Assembly: GCF_005280195.1 (NCBI RefSeq)
Contig: NZ_SZPR01000018.1
Location: 62,001-126,000 of the forward strand
Source of the DNA: Streptomyces galbus
Lineage (GTDB): Bacteria; Actinomycetota; Actinomycetes; Streptomycetales; Streptomycetaceae
Direction of reading: 5' to 3'
Length of the DNA: 64,000 nucleotides
This document shows, in pieces, positions 24,997 through 33,977 of the stretch. Position 1 is the stretch's first letter, and every line of letters begins with the position of its first letter. A program made the translations under genes and the position numbers. Below the pieces are notes generated by a model. The model ran no database searches. It saw only the letters and a program-made list of their open reading frames with translations, and was not told the DNA's origin.

Positions 24997-26511
24997 CTAG
25001 TAGGCCCGGCTCCGCGTGCGGCGCCACCACAGCAGGCCGCCGCCGACGAGGAGGATGCCCGCCGCGCCGGCGCCGGCGGACGCGGCGATCAGCGGGGTGT
25101 CCGAGGTCGAGGAGCCGGTGAGCGCGTCACCGAGCTGGCTGCGCACGGCGGCGTCGGTCTTGGCGGTGGTGCCGCGCGAGCCCTCGGTCGGCAGGGCGAC
25201 GTAGGGGAAGGACTTCTCGAAGTCCTTGTCGTTCTTGTCGACGGCGTCGCCCAGATCGTTCTTCGAGCCGACCAGTTCGCCCTCGACGACCTGGAGCGAG
25301 GCGTCGACCACGTCGTCGGTGAGCCGGCGGCCGTTGGGGAAGCCCGCGTTGTCGCCGTCGAGGACACCGAGCCGCTTGGGGTGCGTGGTCGGCTTGACCG
25401 ACGTGTTCAGGCGCAGTTCCTCGGCCGGCTTGCCGTACGGCGGCTGGTTGAGGCCCTTGACGCCCTTGAGGAACACGTCGACGAGGTCGTTGCGCGGCTC
25501 GGCCGGGGCCTTGATCTTGTAGATCGCCTCGATGAGCTTGGGCAGCTCCGGTTCGGTGACGTTCTTCAGGAACTGTGCGTCCTGCGCGGGCACGGACGCG
25601 TTGAACTTGTCCTTGTCCTTCAGCGGGTTGACGACCTCGTTGACCAACGGGTTGCCGAGGCGCGAGACCTGCGAGTAGTACCCCTGCGCGTTCCTGCGCT
25701 GGGTCGTGGACCAGATGCCCACCACCGGCTGGTGCGCGGACTCGGTGATCAGGTCCGTCGGCACCTGCAGGGCGATCGAGTTGACGTTGTAGCCCTTGAG
25801 GGTGTCGTTGCCGACCTCGGAGAGGTCACCGCCGTACAGCAGGTCGAAGACCCGCAGGTCCAGGAAGAACGGGTCGTCGGCCTGGCCGGCGAAGGACCGG
25901 GCGCCGTTGGGGAGGTGGTACACCGCCTGGTCGCGCAGCTTGCGGTAGTCGGGCATGGACGCCTTGCCGACGTTCGACGGCGCGACCGGCACGTCGTCCG
26001 CGAGCTTGGTGCGGTGCACCTCCTTGCGGCCCTTCAGCTTGACCAGTTCCAGGTCGTACGTCTGCGTCACGTTGAGGTCGGGGTCGTCCAGGCTCTCGAC
26101 CGCGCCCGTGTTGTACAGGAACGTCTTCGCGTTCTTCACATGCGTCTTGAACGTGTAGCGGAACAGCAGGTCGCCCTGGGCGTCGCCGTCGTTGTCGACG
26201 TGGATGTCGTACTGCGCGTCCTCGGCGAACGGGAAGAAGTTCGGGCCGCCCGCGGGCTCCTCGAACGGGATCCAGTTCGCGACGATCGTCGTGGTGTCCG
26301 GGTGGTCCGGGCTGACGAACGCGTAGAGGTCCGTGTTGTCGTACTGCGGGGTCCCCGAGATCAGGGGGGCCTCCCGGTGGCTGGAGGCGGCCGCCTCCCC
26401 GGGGGCCAGCGTGGCCACGCCGGCGGCGGCGAGCGTCCCGGCGGTCAGCGCCCCGCAGATGAGGGTCGCGACGCTGCCGCGTCCCGCGCCGCTCCTGGAT
26501 ATAGGTGTCAT
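24997..26511 (-). CDS. Secreted/membrane-anchored DUF4331 protein
   Basis: 504 aa. The signal peptide ends at GEAAA-SSHREAP (about residue 42); SSHREAPLISGTPQYDNTDLYAFVSPD is the DUF4331 hallmark. Further blocks are NWIPFEEPAGGPNFFPF, YDIHVDNDGDA and DDPFFLDLRVFDLLYGG. A C-terminal helix (AGILLVGGGLLWWRRTRSRAY) anchors it in the membrane, facing out. The conserved acidic and histidine residues suggest a bound metal, but no reaction is known. It is first gene of the minus-strand set DUF4331-TPR-NicO and is divergent from an ECF sigma factor whose predicted promoter lies directly upstream. Confidence 0.88.
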   Translation of the reverse strand: MTPISRSGAGRGSVATLICGALTAGTLAAAGVATLAPGEAAASSHREAPLISGTPQYDNTDLYAFVSPDHPDTTTIVANWIPFEEPAGGPNFFPFAEDAQYDIHVDNDGDAQGDLLFRYTFKTHVKNAKTFLYNTGAVESLDDPDLNVTQTYDLELVKLKGRKEVHRTKLADDVPVAPSNVGKASMPDYRKLRDQAVYHLPNGARSFAGQADDPFFLDLRVFDLLYGGDLSEVGNDTLKGYNVNSIALQVPTDLITESAHQPVVGIWSTTQRRNAQGYYSQVSRLGNPLVNEVVNPLKDKDKFNASVPAQDAQFLKNVTEPELPKLIEAIYKIKAPAEPRNDLVDVFLKGVKGLNQPPYGKPAEELRLNTSVKPTTHPKRLGVLDGDNAGFPNGRRLTDDVVDASLQVVEGELVGSKNDLGDAVDKNDKDFEKSFPYVALPTEGSRGTTAKTDAAVRSQLGDALTGSSTSDTPLIAASAGAGAAGILLVGGGLLWWRRTRSRAY

Positions 26512-26551
26512 GGCGTCCGTCCTCGATCCCGACTTGCCTGTCTGACCGGGC

Positions 26552-26579
26552 ATTCGGAGAGGCCGCGGGACCGGATTGG
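26552..26579 (-). promoter_or_regulatory. SigK-type ECF promoter of the DUF4331 gene
   Basis: Read on the minus strand, CCAATCC (26579-26573) and CCGAAT (26557-26552) are 15 nt apart. This closely follows the M. tuberculosis SigK consensus CCATCC-N16/17-CCGAAT. The start of transcription would fall about 35 nt before the ATG at 26511. The adjacent ECF factor is of SigK type, so self-module control is likely. Confidence 0.6.
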
Positions 26580-26718
26580 TCGGCGGGGAAATTTTTTCCC
26601 GGCCGCCTCCGACCCGCTTTTCGGGGCCGCCGATCCGTAACACCGTCCGGAGGTGTGTGCGTTGCGAATGCCTGGTGTGACGGGACGGGCCGGATGCGGC
26701 CGCGGAGAGGGGGACCGC

Positions 26719-27261
26719 ATGGAGGCGGACGAGCTCCTGGTGCTCGTGGCGGGAGGTGACCAGGCGGCGTTCGAGCGGCTCTACGCACTGGTGTCGGGGC
26801 CGGTGTTCGGCCTCGTGCGCCGGATGGTGCGCGACCCGGCACAGTCGGAGGAGGTGGCCCAGGAGGTGCTGCTGGAGTGCTGGCGCACCGCCGGCCGCTA
26901 CGACCCGGGCCGCGGCAGCGCCCTGTCCTGGGTCCTCACCCTCGCCCACCGCCGCGCCGTCGACCGGGTGCGCAGCGCCCGCGCGGCCGGCGAACGCGAG
27001 CAGCGCGAGGCCCAGCGGGCCCACCACCCCGCCTTCGACCACGTCACCGAGGAGGTCGAGGCGGGCCTGGAACGGGAGTGGGTGCGCCGCTGCCTGGACC
27101 GGCTGACCGCCCTGCAACGGCAGTCCGTCACCCTCGCCTACTACGACGGCTACACGTACCGTGAGGTCGCCGAGCGGCTCTCGCTGCCGCTGGGCACCGT
27201 CAAGACGCGGATGCGCGACGGACTCACGCGGCTGCGCAACTGCCTGGGAGGTGCCGCATGA
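26719..27261 (+). CDS. ECF RNA polymerase sigma factor, SigK/ECF19-like
   Basis: 180 aa from the ATG at 26719, preceded by GGAGAGGGGG. Region 2 is DQAAFERLYALVSGPVFGLVRRMV and then AQEVLLECWRTAGRYDPGRGSALSWVLTLAHRRAVDRVR. Region 4 is LDRLTALQRQSVTLAYYDGYTYREVAERLSLPLGTVKTRMRDGLTRLR. The wording of both regions and the overlapping anti-sigma gene of RskA type point to the SigK group. It redirects RNA polymerase to an envelope-stress regulon probably containing the divergent DUF4331 gene. The stop overlaps the next start (ATGA). Confidence 0.9.
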   Translation: MEADELLVLVAGGDQAAFERLYALVSGPVFGLVRRMVRDPAQSEEVAQEVLLECWRTAGRYDPGRGSALSWVLTLAHRRAVDRVRSARAAGEREQREAQRAHHPAFDHVTEEVEAGLEREWVRRCLDRLTALQRQSVTLAYYDGYTYREVAERLSLPLGTVKTRMRDGLTRLRNCLGGAA

Positions 27262-28067
27262 GCCTGCTCGACCGGCTGCGCCGCGAGGACCTGCACTCGC
27301 TGGCCGCGCCCTACGCGCTGGACGCCCTCGGACCCGACGAGCGGCGCCGCTTCGAGCGGCACCTGAGGACCTGCGAGCGGTGCGCCGCCGAGGTGCGGGC
27401 GCTGGCCGAGGACGCCGTCCGGCTCGCCTGGTCCACGGCCGCGCCGCCGCCCGCCGCGCTGCGCGACCGGGTGCTCGCCGCCGTGCGGGTCACCCCGCAG
27501 GAGCCCGCCGCGCCGGTGCGCGAGCACGCGCCCCGGCTGCCGCCGCACGTCTGGGGGAGCCAGCCGCCGCCGCGCGCCCGCACGGCCCGGCCACGACCGC
27601 TGTTCGTGCCGTTCGCCACGGCCACCGCCGCCGCGGCCCTCGTCGTCGCCTCGCTCTTCGCCGTGCAGGCGGGCCGCACCCAGGACGACCTGGACGCGGC
27701 GCAGGCCCGGGCACGTGAGATCGCCCACGTTCTGGCCGCCCCGGACGCCCGGGCGACCGCCGGCCGGGACGCGCAGGGCCGTGGCATCGGCGTGGTCGCC
27801 TCCGCGTCGGAGGGACAGGCGGTCGTCACGCTGAGCGGATACGGCACCCCGCCGGGCGGCAAGGTCCACCAGCTCTGGCTACTGCGTCCCGCCGGGCCAC
27901 CGCGCTCCCTGGGCCTGTTCGAGGGCGACACGCCCTTGGTCGCCACGGGTCTGGACACGTCGGCCACCTCACTCGCTGTGACCGTCGAACCCGACGGCGG
28001 GTCACCACAGCCCACCAGCCAGCCAGTTGTCCAACTCGCCCTGGATTCGGTCGGATTCGGAGAGTGA
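27258..28067 (+). CDS. RskA-type anti-sigma factor with zinc-binding N-terminus
   Basis: 269 aa. The N-terminal anti-sigma domain carries HLRTCERC (HxxxCxxC, about residues 34-41), the zinc-associated ZAS motif. One membrane helix (PFATATAAAALVVASLFAVQAG, about 116-137) leads to an outside RskA C-terminal domain (about 150-269). It should hold the SigK-like factor at the membrane until redox change or proteolysis releases it. Overlapping start with the sigma gene supports fixed stoichiometry. Confidence 0.9.
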   Translation: MSLLDRLRREDLHSLAAPYALDALGPDERRRFERHLRTCERCAAEVRALAEDAVRLAWSTAAPPPAALRDRVLAAVRVTPQEPAAPVREHAPRLPPHVWGSQPPPRARTARPRPLFVPFATATAAAALVVASLFAVQAGRTQDDLDAAQARAREIAHVLAAPDARATAGRDAQGRGIGVVASASEGQAVVTLSGYGTPPGGKVHQLWLLRPAGPPRSLGLFEGDTPLVATGLDTSATSLAVTVEPDGGSPQPTSQPVVQLALDSVGFGE

Positions 28068-28193
28068 CCGGAAAGGAGTCGTCAACCCCCTTGTGGGGAA
28101 GGTGAATCCTGTGACCGTGATACACGCGTGCCCCGAGGGAGCGATAGGGTTAACCTGCCCGGGCCGGGTGGACTCGTACGGGTGGGGAGTGAC

Positions 28194-28469
28194 ATGGAAC
28201 AGATAACGATGCACAGCAGGGCGCGGGTCCCTGCGATCACCTGCGGGAGCAGCGCGACCAGCTCGCGGCTCGACCGCCACCTCTCGGTGCTGGCGGGTCC
28301 CGCCATACCGCAGCGGGAGACGGTCGAGGCGACGTCACTGATGCGGGAGCTGACCGCCCGCGACCGGCCGCACCAGCGCAGCGACCGGGGCAGGAGGGTG
28401 AGCCGCGTCTCGCTGTTCGCCCCGCTGCGCCGACTGCGCCGCTCGCTGTTCGGCGGCCACCGGCACTGA
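28194..28469 (+). CDS. Small hypothetical protein, Arg-rich
   Basis: 91 aa from the ATG at 28194, with GGGGAG seven bases upstream; the frame is open further up but without a ribosome site. MEQITMHSRARVPAITCGSS is followed by a mostly polar, Arg-rich chain ending SLFAPLRRLRRSLFGGHRH. One cysteine, no membrane helix. TAGGGT at 28145-28150 could be a -10. It lies after the sigma/anti-sigma pair but has its own spacing. Function unknown. Confidence 0.65.
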   Translation: MEQITMHSRARVPAITCGSSATSSRLDRHLSVLAGPAIPQRETVEATSLMRELTARDRPHQRSDRGRRVSRVSLFAPLRRLRRSLFGGHRH

Positions 28470-28505
28470 CGGGCCGCGCCCGGCGGCCACGCCCCCGGTC
28501 CGCGC

Positions 28506-29768
28506 TCAGGCCGCCACGCCGTCCCGGCGCAGTGCTGCGATCTCGTCGTCCGTCATCCCCACGGCGCGCAGCACCGCTCCGGTGTGCTCCCCGAGCGCGG
28601 GCACGTCACCCATCCGTGCCTGCCCACCCGGCAAGGTGATCGGTGGCAGGAGTGCCCGCAACGGCCCGGCCGGCGTCCCCACCTGCCGCCACCGCTGACG
28701 GGCCGCGAGCTGCGGGTGCTCCGCCACCTCGTGCAGGTCCCGCAGGCGTGCGCACGCGATGCCCGCGGCCTCGAGGCGTGCCAGCGCCTCGTCGGTGCCG
28801 AGCGCGCCGAGCGCCCGGCCCACCAGGGCGTCGGTGCGCTCCCGGTGGACCACCCGGGCGGCGTTCGTCGCGAAGGCCGGGTCCGTCCCCGACTCCGGCC
28901 GGCCCAGCACCTGTTCCGCCAGCCGCCGCCACTCCCGGTCGTTCTGCACCGCCAGCAGCACCCGCCCGCCGTCCGCGGTGGGGTACGCGTCGTAGGGCGC
29001 GATCACCGCGTGCGCGAGCCCGGTGCGCGCCGGGGCGGCGCCGCCGTGCATCGTGTGGTGCAGGGGGTGCCCCATCCACTCGGTGAGCGCGTCCAGCATC
29101 GACACCTCCACCGGGCCGCCCCGCCCGGTCACCCCGCGCCGCACCAGCGCCGCCAGCACCCCCGAGAAGGCGTACATGGCCGCCGCGATGTCCGCCGCCG
29201 GGATGCCCGCCTTCACCGGCAGCTCCGGGGTCCCGGTCACCGACACCAGCCCCGCCTCGCACTGCACGAGCATGTCGTACGCCCGCTTGTGCGCGTACGG
29301 TCCCGACGGGCCGTAGCCCGAGATGTCGACGGCGACCAGCCGCGGGTGGGCCGCGCACAGGGTGGCCGCGTCCAGGCCGAGCCGGGCCGCCGCCCCCTGG
29401 GCGAGGTTCTGCACGAACACGTCGGCGTCCGCGACGAGGCGCCGGACGACGGCGAGGCCGCGCGGGTCCTTCAGGTCCAGCGCGACGGACTCCTTGCCGC
29501 GGTTGCACCACACGAAGTGCGAGGCCAGGCCGCCGGCGGCGGTGTCGTAGCCGCGCGCGAAGTCACCGCCGTCGATCCGCTCCACCTTGACCACCCGTGC
29601 GCCGAGGTCGGCGAGCTGCCGGGTGGCGAACGGCGCCGCCACCGCCTGCTCGACGGCCACGACGGTGACGCCCTCCAGGGGCAGCGGCTCCGGGGCGGGG
29701 CCCGCCCCGGCGGGGTCGTGGGCGCGCGGTCCGGCGGCGGTGGTGTCGGTGTCCATGGGGTGGATCAT
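28506..29768 (-). CDS. Family III CoA-transferase (CaiB/BaiF)
   Basis: 420 aa, normal length. LEGVTVVAVEQAVAAPFATRQLADLGARVVKVER is the CoA-binding start. KRAYDMLVQCEAGLVSVTG holds the Asp that forms the glutamyl/aspartyl-CoA anhydride intermediate (about 183). GPSGPYAHK and the C-terminal HPQLAARQRW region match the family. It moves CoA between carboxylic acids in the cytosol; the acids are not inferable. An ATG four codons later is an alternative start. It stands alone between unrelated genes. Confidence 0.88.
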   Translation of the reverse strand: MIHPMDTDTTAAGPRAHDPAGAGPAPEPLPLEGVTVVAVEQAVAAPFATRQLADLGARVVKVERIDGGDFARGYDTAAGGLASHFVWCNRGKESVALDLKDPRGLAVVRRLVADADVFVQNLAQGAAARLGLDAATLCAAHPRLVAVDISGYGPSGPYAHKRAYDMLVQCEAGLVSVTGTPELPVKAGIPAADIAAAMYAFSGVLAALVRRGVTGRGGPVEVSMLDALTEWMGHPLHHTMHGGAAPARTGLAHAVIAPYDAYPTADGGRVLLAVQNDREWRRLAEQVLGRPESGTDPAFATNAARVVHRERTDALVGRALGALGTDEALARLEAAGIACARLRDLHEVAEHPQLAARQRWRQVGTPAGPLRALLPPITLPGGQARMGDVPALGEHTGAVLRAVGMTDDEIAALRRDGVAA

Positions 29769-29813
29769 GGCCGTCGGCGGGGCGTTTGTCAGCAGCGTGC
29801 CGCCCGGCCCCCC

Positions 29814-30971
29814 TCACAGCAGGGTGAACTGGCCCGCCGGGCCTTCCTCCTGGTGGTCCAGGACCGACGCCGGGCGGTGGGCCCGCTCCGGGACGGGCAG
29901 GACGCCCGCCGCCGTCAGCTCCGCCGCCGTGACCGGGTCGGTCACCTCGATCTCCGCCAGCCGTGGGCGCAGTTCCGCCAGCAGGGCCAGGACCGTGATC
30001 AGCTCCAGCAGTTCCGACGTCCAGTGCTGCGGCCAGGCCGCCGGCCGGAGCGCCGCCAGGGTGCCCGCGGGCGCCGGTGCCGTCCGGGCCGCCAGCCACT
30101 GCTCCAGGACCCGGACCCCGCCCGTCTCGTGGTCCCACGCCTCGGGCGGCACCGGGGAGATGCGGCCCTCGTCCAGGTACAGGGCCTCCTCCTCGCGGTC
30201 GTAGCGCACGGTCACCGGGCGCGGCGGGAGCGGGGCGCGGACATAGGGGCGGCGGCCGCCCGGCAGCCGGGGGCGGTCGCCGTCGCGGCGCAGCAGCCAC
30301 AGGACCCGGTGGCCGAGTGCGACGCCCGCGGTCCACACCTCGGGGTCGGCGGTGAGCGGCACGCGGCGGGGCGAGCCGGGGCCGGGCCGGGCCGTCGCGA
30401 GGATCCAGGCGGGCACGTCCGCCGGGCCGGGGCGCCGGCCGAGGCGTGCGGCGAGGTGGTCCAGCAGGCCGGGCGCCAGGTTGGGCTCCGCGCCGCCCGG
30501 CCGCCGGTACAGCGGGTGCACCCGGCCGGGCCGCAGCAACGGCAGGTGCGAGGTGGCGTGCACCCCGTCGCCGTGCTCCACGAGGAACACCTGCCGGTCG
30601 TCGGCCACCCGCCACAACTCCGGCCTGGCGGTGTCGATCAGCCGGTGGTCGGGGATCAGCCACTGCTCGTCGAAGGGGGCGAGGAGTACCCGCACCGGCT
30701 CCGGGCACGGGCCCGTGGCCCGCGCGAGGGGCTCGGTGCCGGTGGACCGGCCCGGAAGCTGCCCGACCGCCGAGTGGAGCGTGCGGGAGCGGGTCGGCTC
30801 GAACAGCGCCTCGCGGTCGGGTCCGTCGGCCTTCAGCAGGGCGTCCCAACGGGCTTTCAGGGACGCCGTGTCGGGGGCCGCCGGCCAGCCCCGGCCCAGC
30901 CGCGGCGGTGCGACGGACCACGGCATGAGGTCCGCGAGCAGCGGAGCGTCGTCGTGCGTCACGCACCGCAT
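29814..30971 (-). CDS. Orphan type ISP restriction-modification specificity-domain protein
   Basis: 385 aa. VRVLLAPFDEQWLIPDHRLIDTARPELWRV, VHPLYRRPGGAEPNL, YVRAPLPPRPVTVRYD and WPQHWTSELLELITVLALLAELRP are blocks of the LlaBIII-type C-terminal specificity domain of type ISP enzymes. The nuclease, translocase and methyltransferase domains of a full enzyme (about 1500 aa) are absent and no such gene is adjacent. So it is a stand-alone domain common in streptomycetes, with no proven restriction role. The start is uncertain: ATG at 30971 or GTG at 30962, neither with a ribosome site. Confidence 0.7.
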   Translation of the reverse strand: MRCVTHDDAPLLADLMPWSVAPPRLGRGWPAAPDTASLKARWDALLKADGPDREALFEPTRSRTLHSAVGQLPGRSTGTEPLARATGPCPEPVRVLLAPFDEQWLIPDHRLIDTARPELWRVADDRQVFLVEHGDGVHATSHLPLLRPGRVHPLYRRPGGAEPNLAPGLLDHLAARLGRRPGPADVPAWILATARPGPGSPRRVPLTADPEVWTAGVALGHRVLWLLRRDGDRPRLPGGRRPYVRAPLPPRPVTVRYDREEEALYLDEGRISPVPPEAWDHETGGVRVLEQWLAARTAPAPAGTLAALRPAAWPQHWTSELLELITVLALLAELRPRLAEIEVTDPVTAAELTAAGVLPVPERAHRPASVLDHQEEGPAGQFTLL

Positions 30972-31075
30972 CGTACGGCAGGGGGCCCGGCCCCCGGCGG
31001 GGCGCGGGAGCAGCCCGCGGCCGGCCCCGGCGGTCCGCCGCCGGGGCGGGAGGACGCCCGGCGTGACCGCCCGGA

Positions 31076-31822
31076 TCACGCGTCCAGCGTCACCGTGAAC
31101 GAGAACCGGTCCCCCCGGTAGTGGATGACGACGACGTCCAGCACCCGGCCGTCCCCGTCGTACGTCACGCCCGTGTAGTGCAGGATCGGGCTGAGCAGCG
31201 GCACCGCGAGCAGCCGGGCCGTCTCCGGGTCGGCGAGCCGGGCCTCGACCGTGTCCGTGATCCGGCCGATGTCCGCCCCGACGACGTCCCGCAGCACCTT
31301 GGTCATCGGCCAGCGCAGCAGGTCCTGCGGGTCGATGCGGCCGGCGAGTTCGGGACGCACCCAGTTGCGGGCGTGGTTGGTCGGCTCGCCGGTCTTCTCG
31401 TCGCCGCGCAGCCGGTGGTACGTCGCCGTCTCGGCCAGGTCCGGGTAGTACTCGGCGATCTCGGGCGGCAGGGGGGCGTTGCCGTGGCCCAGCAGGGTCG
31501 TGACCATGCCGGACTGCTGGGCCACGATCGCGTCGACCGAGCCGAGGAGGCGGACCGGGGCGCCGCGCCGCGCGTCCGGCTCGATGAACGTGCCACGCCG
31601 GCGGTGCCGGGAGATCAGCCCCTCGTCCTCCAGCTCCTTCAGCGCCTGGCGCATGGTCAGCACGCTCACCCCGTAGTGCTCCGCCAACTGCTCCTCGGTG
31701 GGCAGCCGCAGTGGGTCCTGGGCCGACCGCCCGAGTATCGAGGCGCGCAGCGACTGCGACACCTGGTACCAGAGCGGCAGCTTGCGGTTCAGGACGATCG
31801 AGTCCGGGGCGAAGGAGGTCAC
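31076..31822 (-). CDS. GntR-family regulator, HutC/UTRA type
   Basis: 248 aa from the GTG at 31822. The winged helix is LPLWYQVSQSLRASILGR ... LPTEEQLAEHYGVSVLTMRQALKELEDEGLISRHRRRGTFI (about 13-80), and a UTRA ligand domain fills about 95-248. It lies 47 bp downstream of hmgA on the same strand, which suggests it controls homogentisate or aromatic amino acid breakdown, perhaps through the inverted repeat at the hmgA promoter. Ligand not known. Confidence 0.87.
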   Translation of the reverse strand: MTSFAPDSIVLNRKLPLWYQVSQSLRASILGRSAQDPLRLPTEEQLAEHYGVSVLTMRQALKELEDEGLISRHRRRGTFIEPDARRGAPVRLLGSVDAIVAQQSGMVTTLLGHGNAPLPPEIAEYYPDLAETATYHRLRGDEKTGEPTNHARNWVRPELAGRIDPQDLLRWPMTKVLRDVVGADIGRITDTVEARLADPETARLLAVPLLSPILHYTGVTYDGDGRVLDVVVIHYRGDRFSFTVTLDA

Positions 31823-31869
31823 GGGCCATCCGTACCGGGAGCGGATCTCCGGCGCAACCGGCCGGGACG

Positions 31870-33231
31870 CTACGCTTCCGGGCGGAAGTGCCGCTCCAGG
31901 CCCCGCCAGACGTCGTCGTAGCGCGGCTGGAGGTGGTCGGCGCCGGCCGCCTGCCCGGTGAGCGTGACCGGCCAGCGCGTCTCGAACATGAACGCCAGCC
32001 CGTCGTCGACCTTCTGCGGCCGCAGCTCCGCCGCGCTCGCCCGGTCGAACGTCTCCCGGTCCGGGCCGTGCGCCGACATCATGTTGTGCAGCGAGCCGCC
32101 GCCGGGCACGAACCCGCCCTTCCCGGCGGTCTTCGCGTCGTAGGCGCCCTCGACCAGCCCCATGTACTCGCTCATCACGTTGCGGTGGAAGTACGGCGGC
32201 CGGAAGGTGTCCTCGCCCACCAGCCAGCGCGGCGCGAACACCACGAAGTCGACGCCGGCCAGGCCCGGGGTGTCCGACGGCGAGGTCAGCACGGTGAAGA
32301 TCGACGGGTCCGGGTGGTCGTAGGAGATCGTGCCGATGACGTTGAAGCGGCGCAGGTCGTACACGTACGGCACCAGGTTGCCGTGCCAGGCCACGACGTC
32401 CAGCGGCGAGTGGTCGTAGGTGGCCGTCCAGAGGTTGCCGCAGAACTTGTTGACCACCTCCACCGGCCCCTCGACGTCCTCGTACGCGGCGACCGGCGCC
32501 CGGAAGTCCCGGGGGTTGGCGAGGCCGTTGGCGCCGATCGGGCCGAGGTCGGGCAGGCGGAACGGGGCGCCGTAGTTCTCGCAGACGTAGCCGCGGGCCG
32601 TCGCGTCCAGCAGCTCCACCCGGAAGCGGACCCCGCGCGGGACCAGCGCCACGTCGCCCGGCTCGGCGTGCAGCAGGCCGAACTCGGTGCGCAGCAGCAG
32701 TCCGCCGTGCTCCGGGACGATCAGCAGCTCGCCGTCGGCGTCGCTGAAGACGCGCTCCATCGAGGTGTCGGCGTGGTAGAGGTGCACGGCCATGCCGGTG
32801 CGCTGGGTGGCGTCGCCGTTGCCGCCGAGGGTCCACAGCCCGGCCAGGAAGTCGGTGCCCCGCGGCGGTTCGGGCAGCGGGTCCCAGCGCAGCCGGTTGG
32901 GGTCGGGCACCGTCTCGGTGAACGGCGCCGTGCGCAGTGCGCCGTTGCCGGTGCGGGTGAACGCCGGGTGCGCGGCGGAGGGGCGGACGCGGTACAGCCA
33001 GGAGCGGCGGTTGTGCGCCCGCGGCTCGGTGAACGCCGTGCCGCTGAGCTGCTCCGCGTACAGCCCGAGCGGGGCGCGCTGCGGCGAGTTGCGGCCCTCG
33101 GGCAGGGCGCCGGGCACCGCCTCGGAGGAGTGCTCGTTGCCGAAGCCGGACAGGTACGTCAGCCCCTCGGCGGCCTTGCGCGCGTCCTCGCGCTCCGGCC
33201 CGCCCGCGCGGGGGGTGCCCCCATCGCTCAT
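31870..33231 (-). CDS. hmgA: Homogentisate 1,2-dioxygenase
   Basis: 453 aa from the ATG at 33231 with AGGGAG upstream. [29 protein letters not shown] is the family start. The iron site is in [16 protein letters not shown] (His and Glu) and the following NMMSAHGPD (His). The enzyme opens homogentisate to maleylacetoacetate in tyrosine/phenylalanine breakdown. The next pathway genes are not in the window. A GntR/UTRA regulator follows directly. Its loss in other bacteria causes brown pigment from homogentisate. Confidence 0.96.
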   Translation of the reverse strand: MSDGGTPRAGGPEREDARKAAEGLTYLSGFGNEHSSEAVPGALPEGRNSPQRAPLGLYAEQLSGTAFTEPRAHNRRSWLYRVRPSAAHPAFTRTGNGALRTAPFTETVPDPNRLRWDPLPEPPRGTDFLAGLWTLGGNGDATQRTGMAVHLYHADTSMERVFSDADGELLIVPEHGGLLLRTEFGLLHAEPGDVALVPRGVRFRVELLDATARGYVCENYGAPFRLPDLGPIGANGLANPRDFRAPVAAYEDVEGPVEVVNKFCGNLWTATYDHSPLDVVAWHGNLVPYVYDLRRFNVIGTISYDHPDPSIFTVLTSPSDTPGLAGVDFVVFAPRWLVGEDTFRPPYFHRNVMSEYMGLVEGAYDAKTAGKGGFVPGGGSLHNMMSAHGPDRETFDRASAAELRPQKVDDGLAFMFETRWPVTLTGQAAGADHLQPRYDDVWRGLERHFRPEA

Positions 33232-33268
33232 CGTCGCTCGCTCCCTTGCGATCCGATTCCTGTGCCAC

Positions 33269-33297
33269 ACCATAGGATTGCGATTTCCGTCGCGCAA
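33269..33297 (-). promoter_or_regulatory. hmgA promoter with overlapping inverted repeat
   Basis: On the minus strand TTGCGC (33297-33292) and TATGGT (33274-33269) are separated by 17 nt. An inverted repeat TTGCG-N10-CGCAA (33278-33297) covers the -35, and TTGCGAT recurs at 33246-33252. This is a fitting site for the GntR regulator. Confidence 0.6.
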
Positions 33298-33407
33298 GGG
33301 CCGCACACGGGCTCCGGCCCTCCTCCTCTGGGAGGACGATCACCGGCCGCCGAGAACCCGACTTCAGGCGGATCCGGGCTGTCGGACCCGTGTTCTAGGC
33401 TCCCGCC

Positions 33408-33977
33408 ATGTCGTGGACGCGCGCCCTCCCCGCCGCGCTCGCGGTCTGTGTCCTGCTCCTGACCGGATCCACGGGCTGCGACTCCGGTGGGGACCGGCAC
33501 ACCAACCAGCAGCAGGGCCGGCAGGAGAGCCCGGGGAGCCGGGGGACCGGGGAGTCCACCGCCCCCGTCGGCAAGGTCCTGCAGGACACCGACGAGGACG
33601 GCCGGCACTACCGCCAGGTCGAGGGCGCCCGGGCGCCCGAGGTCGGCATCGAGGTGCAGCCGGACACCGACGGCAGCTGGGACGTCCGGCTCACCCTGCG
33701 CCACTTCCGCCTCTCCCCGCAGGGCGCCCCCGCGCGGGCCGTCGCCGGCCGCGGCTTCGCCCGCCTCTACGTGGACCACGCCCCGGTCGCCGACCTGCGC
33801 GCCCGCGCCCACCGCATCCCGGCCGGCTACCTCCCGCACGGCATCCACCACGTCACGGCACGCCTGTACGCCGACGACGGCACGGTGTGGGCGGTGGACG
33901 GCAAGCCGGTGGAGAGGACGGCGGACATCACCGCGTCCGGGGAGGGTTCACCGGGGTCCGGCGGACCGGCATCATGA
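33408..33977 (+). CDS. Secreted lipoprotein of unknown function
   Basis: 189 aa. The signal peptide carries a lipobox LTGSTGC (Cys about 25), so it is lipid-anchored outside the membrane. The mature part has a polar linker, then a beta-rich domain (about 65-165) with VGIEVQPDTDGSWDVRLTLRHFRLSP and GYLPHGIHHVTARLYADDG, resembling small copper- or ligand-handling sandwich domains. TAGGCT six bases before the ATG is a good -10, so the mRNA is probably leaderless. Its stop overlaps the start of the TetR gene (ATGA), tying the two functionally. Confidence 0.78.
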   Translation: MSWTRALPAALAVCVLLLTGSTGCDSGGDRHTNQQQGRQESPGSRGTGESTAPVGKVLQDTDEDGRHYRQVEGARAPEVGIEVQPDTDGSWDVRLTLRHFRLSPQGAPARAVAGRGFARLYVDHAPVADLRARAHRIPAGYLPHGIHHVTARLYADDGTVWAVDGKPVERTADITASGEGSPGSGGPAS

